Positions 24,003 through 36,374 of a stretch of DNA of 64,000 bases are shown here, one piece after another. Origin of the DNA: Aquatica leii (Eukaryota; Arthropoda; Insecta; Coleoptera; Lampyridae). The stretch lies in assembly GCA_035610365.1 (NCBI GenBank), contig CM069432.1, forward strand, positions 264,179,177 to 264,243,176, read 5' to 3'. How positions within the stretch are numbered: position 1 is the stretch's first letter; every line of letters starts with the position of its first letter. The position numbers and the translations under genes are program-made. The notes beneath the pieces are model-generated. The model saw only the letters and a list, made by a program, of their open reading frames with translations, did not search any database and was not told where the DNA came from.

Positions 24003-24545
24003 GCATTTGAGAAGGTCTTTGATAAAGTCTAACAGAGCAACCTCATCTCAATTCTTCGTCAATAATCAATCGACGACGGAGATGTAGAGATAATATCAAA
24101 GCTATGCTTACAACAAAAGGCCAATGTAAGAGTCAATAACGAGACATCGGAAGAGGTAAGGAGTACGTCAAGGTTGTATACTGTTGCTTCTCCTATTCAA
24201 TGTATACTCAGAACATCTGAGTGCAGAAGCACTGCACAATATAGAAGATGGAATAATAATAAACGGAAAAGTAATAAGCAACTTAAGATATGCGGATGAT
24301 ACTGAACAGGAACTTCAGAGGATTAAAGACCGTATAACGTCTGCCTACAACAGATGAAGATAATCTACAAGAAGGCGCTAATTATCAGCAAAAACGACAT
24401 CGGCAATCTACAGTTCACTGCCAACAATGTTGCGCTTACAATGACCGAGACAGTCACATACCTGGGCTGCACTTTGAACAAAGATTGAGACCACTCTAGA
24501 GAAATAAGATGCCAAATTTAATAAAATGCGCAAAACACACAACGT
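24003..24545 (+). pseudogene. LINE reverse transcriptase fragment
   Basis: Broken plus-strand frames give FVNAFEKVFDKV, then KANVRVNNETSEEV, a decayed QG-box region, LRYADD (out of frame with its neighbours, 24285-24302) and TYLGCTLNKD. These are RT motifs in the right order, with stops and a missing segment after YADD. It is distinct in sequence from LINE-A and LINE-B. Confidence 0.65.
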
Positions 24546-24769
24546 GAACTAATTTAACCAAAGGTGTTTACATTATCAAAAAAAATTAATAAACAAATTA
24601 CCAAAAAAATAAATAGTGCAAAATAACACGATACAAAATACAAAACATATTTTGATGTCAATAAGTGAGCAGTTATACAAATTTTGAATAAGTAGAAAAA
24701 TAAGTTGCTATTTTAATTTTCTCCGTACAACTGCTTCAAAGGCGATATCATTCGAATGGTAATCTCCGC

Positions 24770-25740
24770 GGCATGGCTTGTTGAGGTCAACTTTCGCCCT
24801 ACTCGGTCAACTTGTTCTAGTTTTCCGAACGCTCTTCTGGTCTTCTTTTAGGCTTAGTACAGCGTCGTCGTATGCGATCCACTTTCCTGCAGTTCCAGCA
24901 CGTCACTTCTCCCCCAGCTACTTGTCGCACTTTTTTCGATGCCTTCCTTTGTCTGCGCGGTTACTTCTGCAATATAGCCTCGGCGTGACGATTTTGGTTT
25001 GGTGCGTTTTGCTATCTCTGAGGTTCACGAAGGTTTGAATATGCAATTGCTCCAAGAAGGTATCTGGCGATGTCAGCCTGGAACTTTTGAAAACTTTCTA
25101 CAGCTTTTTCAACATTTGGGTTTTGTAGACCTGTTGAAGATGAGCATTTCCATATCTCATTTTTAAATTTAAAATAAAGAGTTCGTAATTTCCTTAGAGG
25201 TGGTCAAAAACAGTCTACAAAATTCCAAGCGCTCCTACACGTAAGGTCAATATTAAAGACATCGCTTTCTGTCTGTTGCTCCAACAATTACCTATAGCTG
25301 CGGCTATAAATTGTTTGTGACGTTTCCTTCACCATAACAAATCTTTTGGTTCATTCTTTCTTCTAGCAGTTTCATTTTGTCTCCACTGTTTCGTTTTTGT
25401 CATTAATAAATTTTCTTTTTTTTGTTTTTTAATTTAACATGTCTGCTTGGGTTTTATCTTGAACAATTTTAATTTCGTTTTCTATTTGTTCCTCAGTAGT
25501 CTATTTGATTTTCAGTTTTCATTCGTATTTCTTCTTTTAAACTTCTATAATTTTCGAACAATGTTTCTTTTATTGTTTTATAATTTATGTCAATTTTTGA
25601 ACAGTTCTTCTTTCATTTTTTGAGAACTTTTGGACAGTTTTTCTTTCATTTTTCTAGAATTTTTGGTCAGTTTTCTTTAATATTTTGATTTATAGATTCT
25701 TGACTATTTTTATTGATTGGAGAAATTCAAATAATTTTGC
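24770..25740 (-). pseudogene. Ty3/gypsy gag remnant with CCHC-like knuckle
   Basis: Read on the minus strand. A lysine/glutamate-rich repeated segment (units like NSRKMKEKLSK, 25600-25700, probable coiled coil) comes first. Then come a capsid-like part (ILTLRVGALGIL), QADIARYLLGAIAYSNLREPQ, and finally CWNCRKVDRIRRRC near 24870. The last is a CX2CX4HX4C zinc knuckle in which His is replaced by Arg. The long T-rich plus strand reflects this coding. Frameshifts and stops are present, and no pol follows. Confidence 0.65.
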
Positions 25741-25744
25741 ATCT

Positions 25745-26160
25745 ATTTTTGTTTGATAACGAGTTATCCGCATAAGTTAATAACACAAATAAAAAGTTTA
25801 ATAACATCTACAGTCATTTTTAAAATGCAATTTTTGTATAGCCCTAAATTTTAATAACGACCAATTCTTTATTATTAAATTAAATGCACCGATTTAACAA
25901 ACTGGAACAGTTAATCTTACATTCTATAAACAAACACACGCGAACACGTACTAATAATGACTTCTTTGTTTATTTACATGTTAAGATTGCGACCCAACAC
26001 TTGACACCACTGCAACAAAGTTTATAACTAAATTTATTTATGAAACTAAATATTTATTTACACAATTTAATTTAGATATGATACATATAACTATTTTTAA
26101 CTAGAACTAATAAAACGCAACGGTATTTAAGAAAAACAAGTCACAAGTAATTTATGTATC
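25745..26160. other. No recognisable gene
   Basis: AT-rich, directly preceding the solo LTR target site. Confidence 0.4.
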
Positions 26161-26164
26161 ACTA

Positions 26165-27537
26165 TGTTACGTGCATAAATTTAAATAATGCATTACCCTG
26201 TATATCAGTTTAATTAAAAATTACTTTTATATTTCTTGACGCCATCTATCGGGTTTGTTGGTCAGTTTGTATTGAGTAGACGACATCCGGTGAGAGACCG
26301 GCATTTTGACTTTGACATCGTTCATGTTCTAACCTATGTCTGCGTAAGTGAAAAATTCGTTTTCTAAAATCATCCACGTGTTGGGACACGATGGAAATGA
26401 GAAGTTTCATTAACTAACTAATTTATTCACGCAGAGTAAGTAGATTTTGTTCTTTCTTTAATTAAAGGTAATTTTTATGTCTTCTTGTTAGCGCCATGTG
26501 CTACCTCATAACTAGGGGCATTCTGGTTATAATTTAAGGCCCACCAGGGAAAGTTGTGATTTCGTTGTGATCGTGGGGTATTCGTATCGTCACCGGCCAT
26601 TCTTACCACCATCCGGCCCATGAATTCTAGTCGATACCGAAAGACGAGAGATAACCCTCGACGAATATTGTGTTGGAACGATTCTAAATATTTCTAAGGC
26701 CTACTGTTGGAATTAATTAAATCACAGAAAAGGGGTATAACAGCATCCGACTTTCGGGTTGTGTTATGTGTGTACTTTAAAATTTAAGTAATGATTTTGT
26801 AGATGTGGATTTCGTGAGATATAAGGTTGACACAATTTGCAATTCAAATTATTTACAGGACTACGTGTCGGGGAAAGTACTTTCTTTGCACAACTGGAAG
26901 TTCCTGTGTTTGGTAAGTGATTTTATATGTATCTTATTTTGTTGTCAACAAGGTCGCTCACGAAACTGTTGTACATATTAATTTCGTGGTTACGAACGTT
27001 ATTGAAGTACCATTTATATAGTAATTTTTCTTCTCTCATTTCGGGTTACGCATGCTGTGTACCACCAATACTTATTGTGATAATTTAATGTTAATGCCAT
27101 ACTTATTATCATTGTTTTATTGTCAGTAATGCCATATTACTAATTATGTAAACGATATTTACAGCGAACTATTCTTCGCCATGTTCTTCACTTATGTAGT
27201 GTAAGTTGCCGATCCTGCTGTCATTCGATGTTGTATATTCTCACTAGCATCTACTTAGATTTGGCTATTTAACTTTGACTATATTTATCGTGATAGAGTA
27301 ATTAAAGTACAATTGTTATTAACGATTTAGTTTTTCTCTTTCCTTCGCTTCTTTCAGCATTACGAACCTAACATCTTGTTACAAGTGATACCATTCTGTT
27401 GTGAGCGGACAGAAGTCACTTTGGGATAAGCTCTGGCGCCCTGGAACACCTTTTATATATTTCTTGGAAACCTACCCCTCTCACCGACTATTGTGAGTTG
27501 GCCGTGCAGGTTCGTAAAATACCTAAAGCTTGTAACA
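26165..27537 (+). repeat. Solo LTR, complete, with 4-bp target duplication
   Basis: The element begins TGTTAC and ends GTAACA, giving a 6-bp inverted terminus. It is flanked by ACTA at 26161-26164 and ACTA at 27538-27541. Length is 1373 bp with no coding domain. The same LTR family recurs in minus orientation as the split copy at 39162-49455, and at 54699-54830, where a tRNA-Lys-type primer-binding site follows. A 4-bp duplication fits Ty3/gypsy-type integration. Confidence 0.85.
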
Positions 27538-27899
27538 ACTATCGCTATAATAGGTATTTACAGTCCGCAATTTTTGTTTATCTACACTGGTATTTATTTT
27601 TACTTGATGCACTTCTATTTATCTTAGCATACGCGTTAAACACTATATTTATTTAAACCTACAGCCTTCTTAAGACTTCCGACTAAATTCAAAAATTGAC
27701 TCCAACCTCCTCCAAAGAATTTTTTATATTCTTCCGTTATCGGAATTCAAAATATTGTATTCTTTTCGATCGAAGTTTCAAAATTTCCAAATACTTTAGG
27801 AACGCTTCAATATCTTCAGTCACAAATAACTATACAAAATTTGTAAATGCAATATTGAGATTAAAAAAATGAACAGTTATTGTCAATAAACAATAATAA

Positions 27900-28663
27900 A
27901 AATTACTTGTTCAAATCTTTTTGGTGTTATGTTTAACACCGCTGCGTTAATTCTTTCTGTAACTTGGTTAGCGTCTTGAAAAAGCGTTGGATACACTCTC
28001 TCTTTAATGAAACGCCAAACAAAAAAGTCTAGAAGATTGATATCTGGAGATCTCGCAGGCCACAGGATGGGACCACCGTGACCTGTCTATCTATTCGGGA
28101 AGTGTTCATTTAACCACTCTCTTACATTACAAGCAAAGTAAGCAAGAGCTCCATCGTGCATTTAAACCATGTTATGGCGTATGTTCAACGGCATCTCGTC
28201 AATAACTTATTCCAATACTTTAAACCTTCTTTGGTGACCATATTCTATAAATTCACCATATCTGGTAAACTTGCTCTAAAGAATATGTCAGAGAACGCTA
28301 TCTTCTTAAATCGAATTTAAGATTGTGTTACAAAAATGTATTCGTAATATGTTGTCGTCATCATAGAGAGGCCTAAACTTTAGAATCGTGATATATCTGA
28401 GGCAGGTTTTCTTGTAGAACCAAGTGAACGGTCATGTTACTGAGGATATTTATTGTTGAAGGAAACCATCGGTTACTAAGCAAAAGATCTTTGTATACAG
28501 AGTCTATAATTTGTTCTTCTACTTGTATTGCACGCCTTTGTCTTGGTCGACAAATCAGTTTCTCGAAATGATTGATTCGGTCTTCAAAATGTATTTCTTT
28601 TAGTTTATCTTTGGTTTGGAAAACGTATGCCATGCTCGTTTGGGGCCGCGTCAGCATTTTCAT
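27900..28663 (-). pseudogene. IS630/mariner-type transposase remnant
   Basis: The N-terminal part (28373-28663) carries the end of a helix-turn-helix region (RRAIQVEEQIIDSV, then SNMTVHLVLQENL). The C-terminal part reads HDGALAYFACNVREWLNEHFP, GGPILWPARSPDI and LLDFFVW. The second and third catalytic Asp are 41 residues apart, as in the mariner-like copy at 59.9 kb, but the sequence is distinct. Part of the middle is missing and stops are present. The 5' flank (28765-29020) is repeated at 36375-36640. Confidence 0.65.
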
Positions 28664-28764
28664 TACAGAAACCGTACATCAGATACATGTCGTCATATTC
28701 ATTGCATGTAAAAGCCATTATGAGTGAACAAAACGATAACAAAAAACGCTAAAACACAGAACTA

Positions 28765-29020
28765 CAATCACAAGTACACAAAAAAACATGAAAAACGCAA
28801 AGGTTATATATAAATGAAACAAAAAAGTCGAATTGGATGTATCAATGTCAATATTTTACAGATGATGCCTATGATTGAAATCTGTTGAAATCGCGTCAGA
28901 ATGGAAAATTTTTGTTTTACAACATTGCCAAATGTGTTTTTCGCAAAAATACGTTAATAATGAAATGTTAAAAACAAACTTTGAAGTCAAAAAAAAAAAA
29001 TTGTTAACGAAACTCAAGTA
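28765..29020 (-). repeat. Left copy of a ~250-bp direct repeat (mariner-relic 5' flank)
   Basis: Matches 36375-36640 in the same orientation at roughly 85 per cent by eye. Shared words include AAAAACGCAAAGGTTA, GTCGAATTGGAT, TGATTGAAATCTGTT and CAACATTGCCAAATGTG. It lies just upstream of the transposase relic. Confidence 0.75.
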
Positions 29021-30125
29021 TCCTCTTCTTCTTCCATTTTCTTTTGCTCTTTCAGGCGTCGAATTGTGGGTCACGATCTTCTTTAACCCATTCATTCCAT
29101 GTTTTTCTATCTCTTGCTAAAATTTTCCTCTCTTCCTTTGTTTTTTTTGCTTCCATGTTCTTCTATCTGGTCTAGCCATTTTTTCTTGGTCTTCATCTTT
29201 TTCTGTTTCTTGGTGTCTCTCCTTTCATTATTTTCTTCGTTAACCGGTCGTTACTCATTCTCATGATATGTCCGTACCATAGTTCTTTCTAATATTGGTG
29301 TTTTTCTTTCTTTATGGTTTCATTCCTAACGTGGTCTCATTATGTTTTCCTTGCAATTTTTCTTCATCACATTTATCTTACTTTCATGTTTTTTGTATAA
29401 TTTTCCGCTGCGTATGTGACTGTTGGAATTGTTATGTTGTGCAATTTCTTTTCCGTTTCTATGTTTATTTCTTTATATCCTAGTATATGGTTGAGTGGGT
29501 AATATAGTTTATCGATTTGTTATTTCTGCGTCTATTTTTCCATCATTTGTTAGTATTGTGTCTAGTTGAGTTGAACGTATTTTTTCTAAAATTGTATTCT
29601 TGAATTTTATTTCTTTGTTTATATTCTAGATCGTCCGTGTATAATAAGTTATTTATTGATATGAGTTCTAGCTTGTTGTATCTTACTATCCTTTTTAAAT
29701 CTTCGTTTCTTTTGATTTATTTTACTATTTTGTCTATTATTATCAAGAATAAAAGTGGGCTTAGGAGGTCCCCATGCTTCATTCCTTTTTTTCATTTTAA
29801 ATTCTTCTGATCGTTGTCCTGCAATTTGTACTTTCTCTCTTACTGTTTTGAACGTGCTTTTAATTATTTGGCTTGTCAGCACTTCTAGTTCTTCCAGGCT
29901 ATTCCATTTTGTTTGTGCAGTGTCAAACGCTGCTTTCAAAGCGATGAATATCAGGTATAACTCTTTATCCTCTGCTATTGCTCTTTCTATTAGCATTTTT
30001 AGTATATAAATGTTGTCACTGGTCTGTCTTCCTGTTCTGAGTGCAATTTGTTCTTCTTAAAGTTTATGTTCTACATATGTTCAGTCTTTGGGTATTTTCC
30101 AACGTTGGCAGCTTCGGTTGCAACT

Positions 30126-32342
30126 ATGACACGGTCCAAACCCGGAAGACATTCTAATGTTAGTATAGATTCCGGCCGTGGAAGCCTTCGCTATTACATT
30201 AACAATCTCTACTGGGAGAATATTTCTTCTAAAACCTCCGTATTTTCCAAACTTCGCCACAAACTCGTCAAACTTTTGTGCAATTTAACCTTTCTTAGTC
30301 GCTGTCGTGACCACAACATCATTCCTGCATTCCTCAAAATTAAGTTCCACATTCAGACACGTTCTTCTAAAAACATACTACACCGTGCTAGTCTAGCGTT
30401 GATACGCGAACGGATTAAGCAAACTAGGCGAGAGTTAGACACCATTTCGAAACAACTCTTTTATCTTCATCTTGAGTTGGCCAGCACTCTATCCCCGGAT
30501 GATTGGAAATTCTTTGACAACATTACTTACCAGCAGTCTGATACCACTCTACGACTAACCACTGAGGGTCATCTCAAAAAGTTTCAATTATTGGAATCCA
30601 AGAATCGTAAAGTTTCTTCTACTACTAACTCAGTAAAGACGGTTGTCAATTTATCTAATTTGATTTTCGCTTCAGAACAGGAATCGGTGCTCTCTAAGGG
30701 TTTGAATTTTGCGGTTGCTCCCAAACGTATTCCTAAAGAAGATATTCTATGTGCTGTTGAGTCTTCTATAAGACATCTTCCTCGCCACATCTCAGATCCC
30801 ATTCGTATTAACACTGGCAAAATCCTTGAATCATCTAAAATTCCTAAATCCAACATTTCTAAGTCGGAAGAGTCAGCTCTAAAAAGTCTTCGTAAGAACC
30901 CTGATATTATTGTTCTTCCAGCCGACAAAGGCAACGCCACTGTAGTTTTGAACCAAATTGATTATGTTACGAAAATCAATTCTATTTTGTCTGAGGAAAC
31001 TTACGCTCTTCTAACCCATAACCCCACTTCGAGGATTGAACGCGAGGTTAGCCAAATCATCAAATCTTCCAATCTACCTCCTGAAACTAAACGTCGACTT
31101 ACCCCATCAGATTCTAAACCACCTCGTCTATACGGACTTCCCAAAATTCACAAACAAGGTATTCCTTTTTGACCTATCGTTAGTACTATCCAATCTCCTA
31201 CTTACAAGCTAGCCAAGTTCTTGTCCAACATTCTTTGCGAGTTTACAGGTAAAACCTCTTCTCACATCCTCAACTCTCAGCATTTTATTCAACGTCTAGA
31301 AACTATAAAACTTGAACCCCAAGATCTTCTCGTGAGCTTTGATGTTACTTCACTTTTTACTAAAGTTCCTATTAAGGATTCGCTTATTATCATCAAACAG
31401 ATTCTGTCTCAACATGGCAAGGACTTGAGTTTGGTTCCTCTTATTGAAAAGTGTCTATCCTCTACTTACTTCCAATTTGATAATAAGTTTTACGAACAAG
31501 TTTCTGGTGCTGCTATGGGTTCTCCTCTATCACCTGTTGTAGCTAACATTTTTATGGAATCTTTTGAAACGGTTGCTTTGGAATCATCAATATTAAAACC
31601 TAAAGTGTGGTTTAGATATGTTGACGACACGTTTATTGTTTGGTCTCATGGTCATCTTGAATTGTCTAAGTTTCTTGATCATCTTAACAATCAACACTTA
31701 GATATCAAATTTACTATGGAAATCGAAATCTAGAATCTAGACTCAGAACTCCGTCATCTTACTAGAACCTTAGTGAACAATGGTTATGTAAAGCGAGGTA
31801 TTCATAGAGTTATTAATCGTCGTTTACATCCACGTACTCGATTACCTAAGGACATTTCTACTCCCGAATCCAACCCGAAATTGGCCTTTTTACCCTACAT
31901 TCACAAGGTTACAGATCAAATAGGGAAACTCCTTCGTAAGAATGGTATTAAAACCATATTCAACTCGACAGGCAAAATCTCTCAGATTCTTCCTTCTCCC
32001 AAAGACAAATTTCCTACACTTTCATCTCAAGGTGTATACCAAATTCCATGTTCTTGTGGTTTAGTCTACATTGGTGAAACCGGTCGTTCCGTCATTACTC
32101 GCATTTTAGAACATGATCGTTGTATAAGGAAAAGGTATACTTCCAAGTCTGCGGTCGCTGAACATCATTTTACTACAGGTCACAAGATAGATTTTGATAA
32201 TGTTTCGTTGATTGCCAAATCTTCATTCTTTTTCAACAGGAAATTCCGAGAAAGCATAGAAATCATCAAACACCCCAATAACTTCAATCGCGATCATAGC
32301 TTGAGCTATCTCCTCTTTGGTTCTCGGTCATTAGTCATTTAA
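30126..32342 (+). pseudogene. Penelope-like RT with GIY-YIG endonuclease (defective)
   Basis: The frame begins with an ATG in the terminal repeat (MTRSKPGRHSN). The N-terminal region has LTFLSRCRDHNIIPAFLKI and PADKGNATVVL. The RT has LYGLPKIHK, SFDVTSLFTKVPI, GAAMGSPLSPVVANIFME and FRYVDDTFIVW, which holds the catalytic Asp pair. The C-terminal GIY-YIG domain is at 32030-32330 (GVYQIPCSCGLVYIGETGRS, then HHFTTGHKIDF). Breaks are a TGA at 31170-31172, a TAG at 31731-31733, and a deletion of the RT thumb between FTMEIE and LRHLTRTL. It is therefore non-functional although otherwise well preserved. RT plus GIY-YIG is diagnostic of Penelope-like elements. Confidence 0.88.
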
Positions 32343-32664
32343 CAAAAACACGCCCCCTAGCAACCGTAACCCAATCGGGGTCGAGCTTAATCATCCGTGA
32401 CGATCCAGTTCCTTTAAATACGGAGACTATTTCTTCTTAAGTCACTTCTACCTAGTTTAGAATCTGGCTTGGTTCACAAGTTGATTACCTAACTCGGTAG
32501 TGGTTCTTTGTTAGATTTTCGTTTGCTTTTTCAGGTTATCGTTTTCTTTCTTACCTTTTCATAGTTTAGGTTATGGCTTGTTTTACAAGTGGATAACCTA
32601 ACTTTTGAGAAGTTCTTAGTTAAATTTCGATTGCTTGTTTGAGTTTTGCGATTTATCTCACGCC

Positions 32665-32720
32665 CTGATGAAGCCCCTTACGAAAGTGGGCGGAACGTTG
32701 GCAGCTTCGGTTGCAACTAT
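32665..32720 (+). ncRNA. Hammerhead-like motif at the Penelope 3' terminal repeat
   Basis: CTGATGA at 32665-32671 is followed by a stem (GCCC...GGGC) and GGAACG, then a hairpin GTTG-G-CAGC-TTCG-GTTG-C-AAC closed by a UUCG tetraloop. Hammerhead motifs are established in terminal repeats of many Penelope-like elements. Here GGAAC replaces GAAAC and an extra A follows CTGATGA, so catalysis may be lost. Confidence 0.45.
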
Positions 32721-33554
32721 GACACGGTCCAAACCCGGAAGACATTCTAATGTTAGTATTTGGGTATTTTCGTTAATTTCTACGCTTTTTTTAATATTTC
32801 ATGTAGCTATTCTGTTCCATGTTTTTCTAGATATTTAAGCGTTTCTGGTTATATTTCGTCTTCTCTACTCGCTTATCCTATTTTAATTTGTTTTGTCGTT
32901 TACTGTAGATATTTTCTTGTTAGCTCTGGTAATTCTACTGTGTCTTCTCTATCTTCACTTTCTAAGTTTAATTTTCCTCAAAGGTAGAATTCTTTCCAAA
33001 GTTTCAGTATTTCTATTACCTATCTCCAGTTTGAGTTTCTGCTTTTTATTATTTACTGCTTTTATTTCTTTGTTTTTAGTCCTTCGTAGTCCTTTCGCTA
33101 TTGTCTAAAACTTTCTTGTGTCTACCTTGTGTTTGTCGTTTATTTATTTTTTCTTTGTCTTCTCTGTCTTTTGTTTGGATGTACTTTTTCCAAACCGGTT
33201 TCTTTTCTTTTACTATTCCTTTTATTTCTTAAGTCCACCATTTTGTTCCCTTTAGGTTTTTTGTTGATGTTTGTTCTTCCAACGACCTCTTCCGTTACCT
33301 TTAAAGTAAATTTTTGAATTTCTTTCTTTTTTTCCTTTAATAGTTTGCAAAATTGCTTATTTTTCTTGTCTTGGTATTCTTCTTGTCTTTCCTGTTTTTT
33401 TCATTTAGTATAGGGCTATTCTGCTGTATGTTATTTTTTTCCCCTAATTGTTATTTCTTCTAGTTTTCTTATTAGTATATATAAGTTTAACTTTATTTGT
33501 TGCCTTCGCTTACAAATTAGTTCGTGCTTTACACTTGTTATCTTACATCCTATA

Positions 33555-35245
33555 TTTACATTCTATTTACTTTTTTTTTAAATACATTTCCTTATCCTTT
33601 CTCTCCTCTTAACTTTTTCCTCTTTCTCCATACTTCTTCCATCCACTCCGCTCTATTTCCGTTTTAGTCTAAGATTTCCTCTGTTTTCACATCCTCTTCT
33701 CTTAAATCGCTGCATTTCTCTCTCATGTGGTTAAGGTCCTCCGTCTCTTCTCCACATAGTCTGCACCTCTTTTCTTCTTCTTTTTTCTAATATTTGTTAC
33801 CTAACTCCTCGTTGCCACATCTGAACCGTGCTATCATTTTATTCTCTATATTCTTTAAATATTCTGGCACTCCTTCACCCTTGATATCTTTATAACTCCT
33901 ATTATATCTGCTCCCTTTTATCTTTGTCTATCTTTCTTGTTTTTTGATGTCACTATCTCTCCTTATTATTTTTTCCCTTACCCCTACTCCCTCTTCTCTT
34001 AATCTCTCCACTTCTTCTCTCGCGTACCCGTTTCTTTCGTAATACTCTTCTCTGCCCTCTTGCCCATACTTCACTTTTCCTCCCTTTATCTCTTTCCAAC
34101 ATTCTTGCAGTATTTTGCATTCTGTTCTTTCCCTCAGTTCTTCCTCGTATTTTATGGCCCTTTTACCTGTCTCTACTCTTATTTTTGCTACCTGTACCTC
34201 CTCTCTCACAATATACCCCGGTGTATCTCTGTCCAGTCCCAAAACCCATCTCCAGTATTTTTCCTGTAGCCTTTTTACCTCCCTCCACTCCTTCCAGCTC
34301 CATATTTCCGCTCCATACATTACCACTCCCTTTATTAACTTTTCAAACAACAACTTTCTTTTTTCTATATCCATCTCGAACACTCTTTTCCCCACACCCC
34401 ACACTTGTCCTATTAACCTGTTTCCTCTTCTCACTCTTTCCTTTATGTGTTCTCCCTCCTTATTATCCTGTTTCATCGTGTAGCCCAGGTATGTAAATTC
34501 CTTCACTTGTTGCACTTCTTCATCACAAAATTTCCACTCCTCTCTTTTTCTTTTCCCCTCTCCTTTTCTAAATACCATTACTTTTGTTTTCTCCGTGTTT
34601 ACTTCCATTTCTTTTTTTCACGTATTTTTTCAGTATTTTCAACATTTCTTTCATTTCCTTTTCCTCCTTAGCCACCAACACTATGTCATCCGCATACGCC
34701 AACGACCATACCTTCGCTTTCCCTACCACTATCCCTCCTGTCTGTTGTCCTCTCATTGTCTCTTCCAGATCCCCCGTATATACTGAGAACAGGCTTGGGC
34801 TCAGTGGACATCCCTGTCTCAACCCTCTCTTTGTTATGAATTTCTGGCTCTCTTCCCCATTCACATTAACCCTGCTCCTCGTTTCTTCGTAGATTTCCTC
34901 TATTCTTTGTATTAATCTTTCATTGATTTTTTTCTCTTCATGTATTCCAAAAACAGCTTTTAGATCCACGAATACTGTCACCATTTTCCCTCTTTTTTTT
35001 CTAGTTCTTTATTTGCCAAGTGTTTCAGTATATATATGTTGTCTATCGGTCTTCTTCCTTTTCTGAATCCCGCTTGTCCGTCTGGTACCAAACCTTTTTC
35101 CTCTATATCCTTTTGTAGTCTTTTTTGTAGTACCGTCGCATATAATTTGTATGCCATGCTTAATAATGTTACCCCTCTGTAATTCTTGACTTTATTTTCT
35201 TCGCCTTTTTTATGGATCGGGCATATTATTCCTTATCTCCATCTC
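33555..35245 (-). pseudogene. LINE-A copy A2 (RT and C-terminal region)
   Basis: 5'-truncated minus-strand copy inside LINE-B. RT motifs right to left are YRGVTLLSMAYKLYA, DGQAGFRKGRRPIDNIYILK (about 35060-35180), TVFVDLKAVFG, GLRQGCPLSPSLFSVY and WSLAYADDIVLVAKEEKEM (34568-34984). After a one-frame step, EVNTEKTKVMVFRKG, FTYLGYTMKQDN and WVLGLDRDTPGYIV follow (33928-34608). The C-terminal end has CRLCGEETEDLNHMREKC, a CX2CX9HX4C cluster, near 33740-33790, followed by an A-rich 3' end. This is the best-preserved RT of the family here and the most useful reference for the other copies. Confidence 0.8.
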
Positions 35246-36374
35246 TCCGGGAGAGAGTTATTAGTAGTCTATGGTTTGAACCTATTGCCGCCTCTTTTCT
35301 TGTTTCTATGTTCTGTACTGTCTCTCTTAGTGTTTGTGTGAATGCTGTATAATCTATCAAGCTTTATGCGTTACGTTCTTTTGCCACGAAAGTGTACTTA
35401 TCTTGCATTTCTTGTTCCTTTAATGTGTTTCTTATTATCAGATCATTTCTTTGACAAAACTCAATGATTTTGTTTCCGTTACGATTTACTGTTTGCTCTC
35501 CATATTTTCCTATGCATCCTATGCTTTTATTTTGGTCGTTCTTTACTTTTGCATTCCAGTCTCCATTATTATAGATGGTTCTGTTTCTTCTCTGGCTTTA
35601 TCCAGTATTTTTTGTAAATCGTTGTAGAATTTTTCTAGTACCTCTTCTGGTGTACCTTCTATCGGTCCGTATATTTGTATAATGTTTATTTTTTGTTGGA
35701 GTTTTATTGTCACTAGTCTTATCTTTAAGTGTACAGTTTTCTATTTTATTATTAGTTTGTTTAGTGTTTCCGTTATTATTCTTTCCACCCCTTCTTTTGC
35801 TCTTTTTCTTGCATCAACTCCGGCGTAGTTTCGTGCTCTTCTGTCTTCGTCGTTATCGTTCCTTATCCTATTGAGCCTTTCTTTTTTGATAGGGTGTAAA
35901 TATGGTCTGTGCCCAGTTTTTCTATTTTGGGATTGCTCCCCGGGCAGGGATTGGTTCTTCCTCATCTGTAAATCTGGTTCTTTTGTTTTGTTCTTCTGCA
36001 TCATTACGTGTTATTACTTCCTTATTTTTCCTATTTTTTCCTGTAATGTCTTCAATGCGCCACTTTTCTCCATTTATCAGCAGTTTACTGCTCTTAGCCC
36101 TTTTTTCTAGCATTCATCATGTAAGAGCTTAATTGTTTCTTCTCTTCTCTTGTCTTCTTGTCTAGGTCATCACTCATTCCTATTTTTGTTCGTGCCAATT
36201 TTTTCATGTTACTCATACTCTCCCATTTTTTTCAATATTCCTGTTATCCCTATCTTTACTGGTCTGTTTTAATTTTTTTTCTCTTCTGCAGTGTCTATTG
36301 ATGAAATCTATTTCATTTTCCTCCAGTTGAACTTCCATTTTCTTCCTTATTATTTCTAAGATCTTCTCATTAAC

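Larger units (their letters stand above)
30100..32758 (+). mobile_element. Penelope-like element with identical 65-bp terminal repeats
   Basis: A 65-bp direct repeat (AACGTTGGCAGC to GTTAGTA) occurs at 30101-30165 and 32694-32758 with no difference between copies. The whole is flanked by a 12-13 bp target duplication TTTGGGTATTTTC (30087-30099 and 32759-32771). It lies inside the RT of LINE-B. Identical terminal repeats and a near-intact frame point to a recent insertion. Confidence 0.85.
29020..36374 (-). mobile_element. LINE-B, split by a Penelope element and LINE-A copy A2
   Basis: Minus-strand non-LTR element in three pieces. 35246-36374 holds ORF1 (MSDDLDKKTREEK, SSYMMNARKKG) and the endonuclease (INIIQIYGP, NGDWNAKV, FVAKERNA-SLIDY, NHRLLI). 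32771-33554 holds the linker and RT start (PETLKYLEKHG, KKA-KLTKIPK). 29020-30086 holds the RT (LRTGRQTSDNIYILKM, FIALKAAFD, KKRNEA-GDLLSPLL-type palm) and the C-terminal end (KTWNEWVKEDRDP). Removing the Penelope insertion restores RT order. Many stops show it is inactive. Confidence 0.7.

Noticed and set aside
24778..25038. 86-codon plus-strand frame
   Set aside because: The minus strand of the same bases reads as gypsy gag with a CCHC-like knuckle, so this frame is a shadow.
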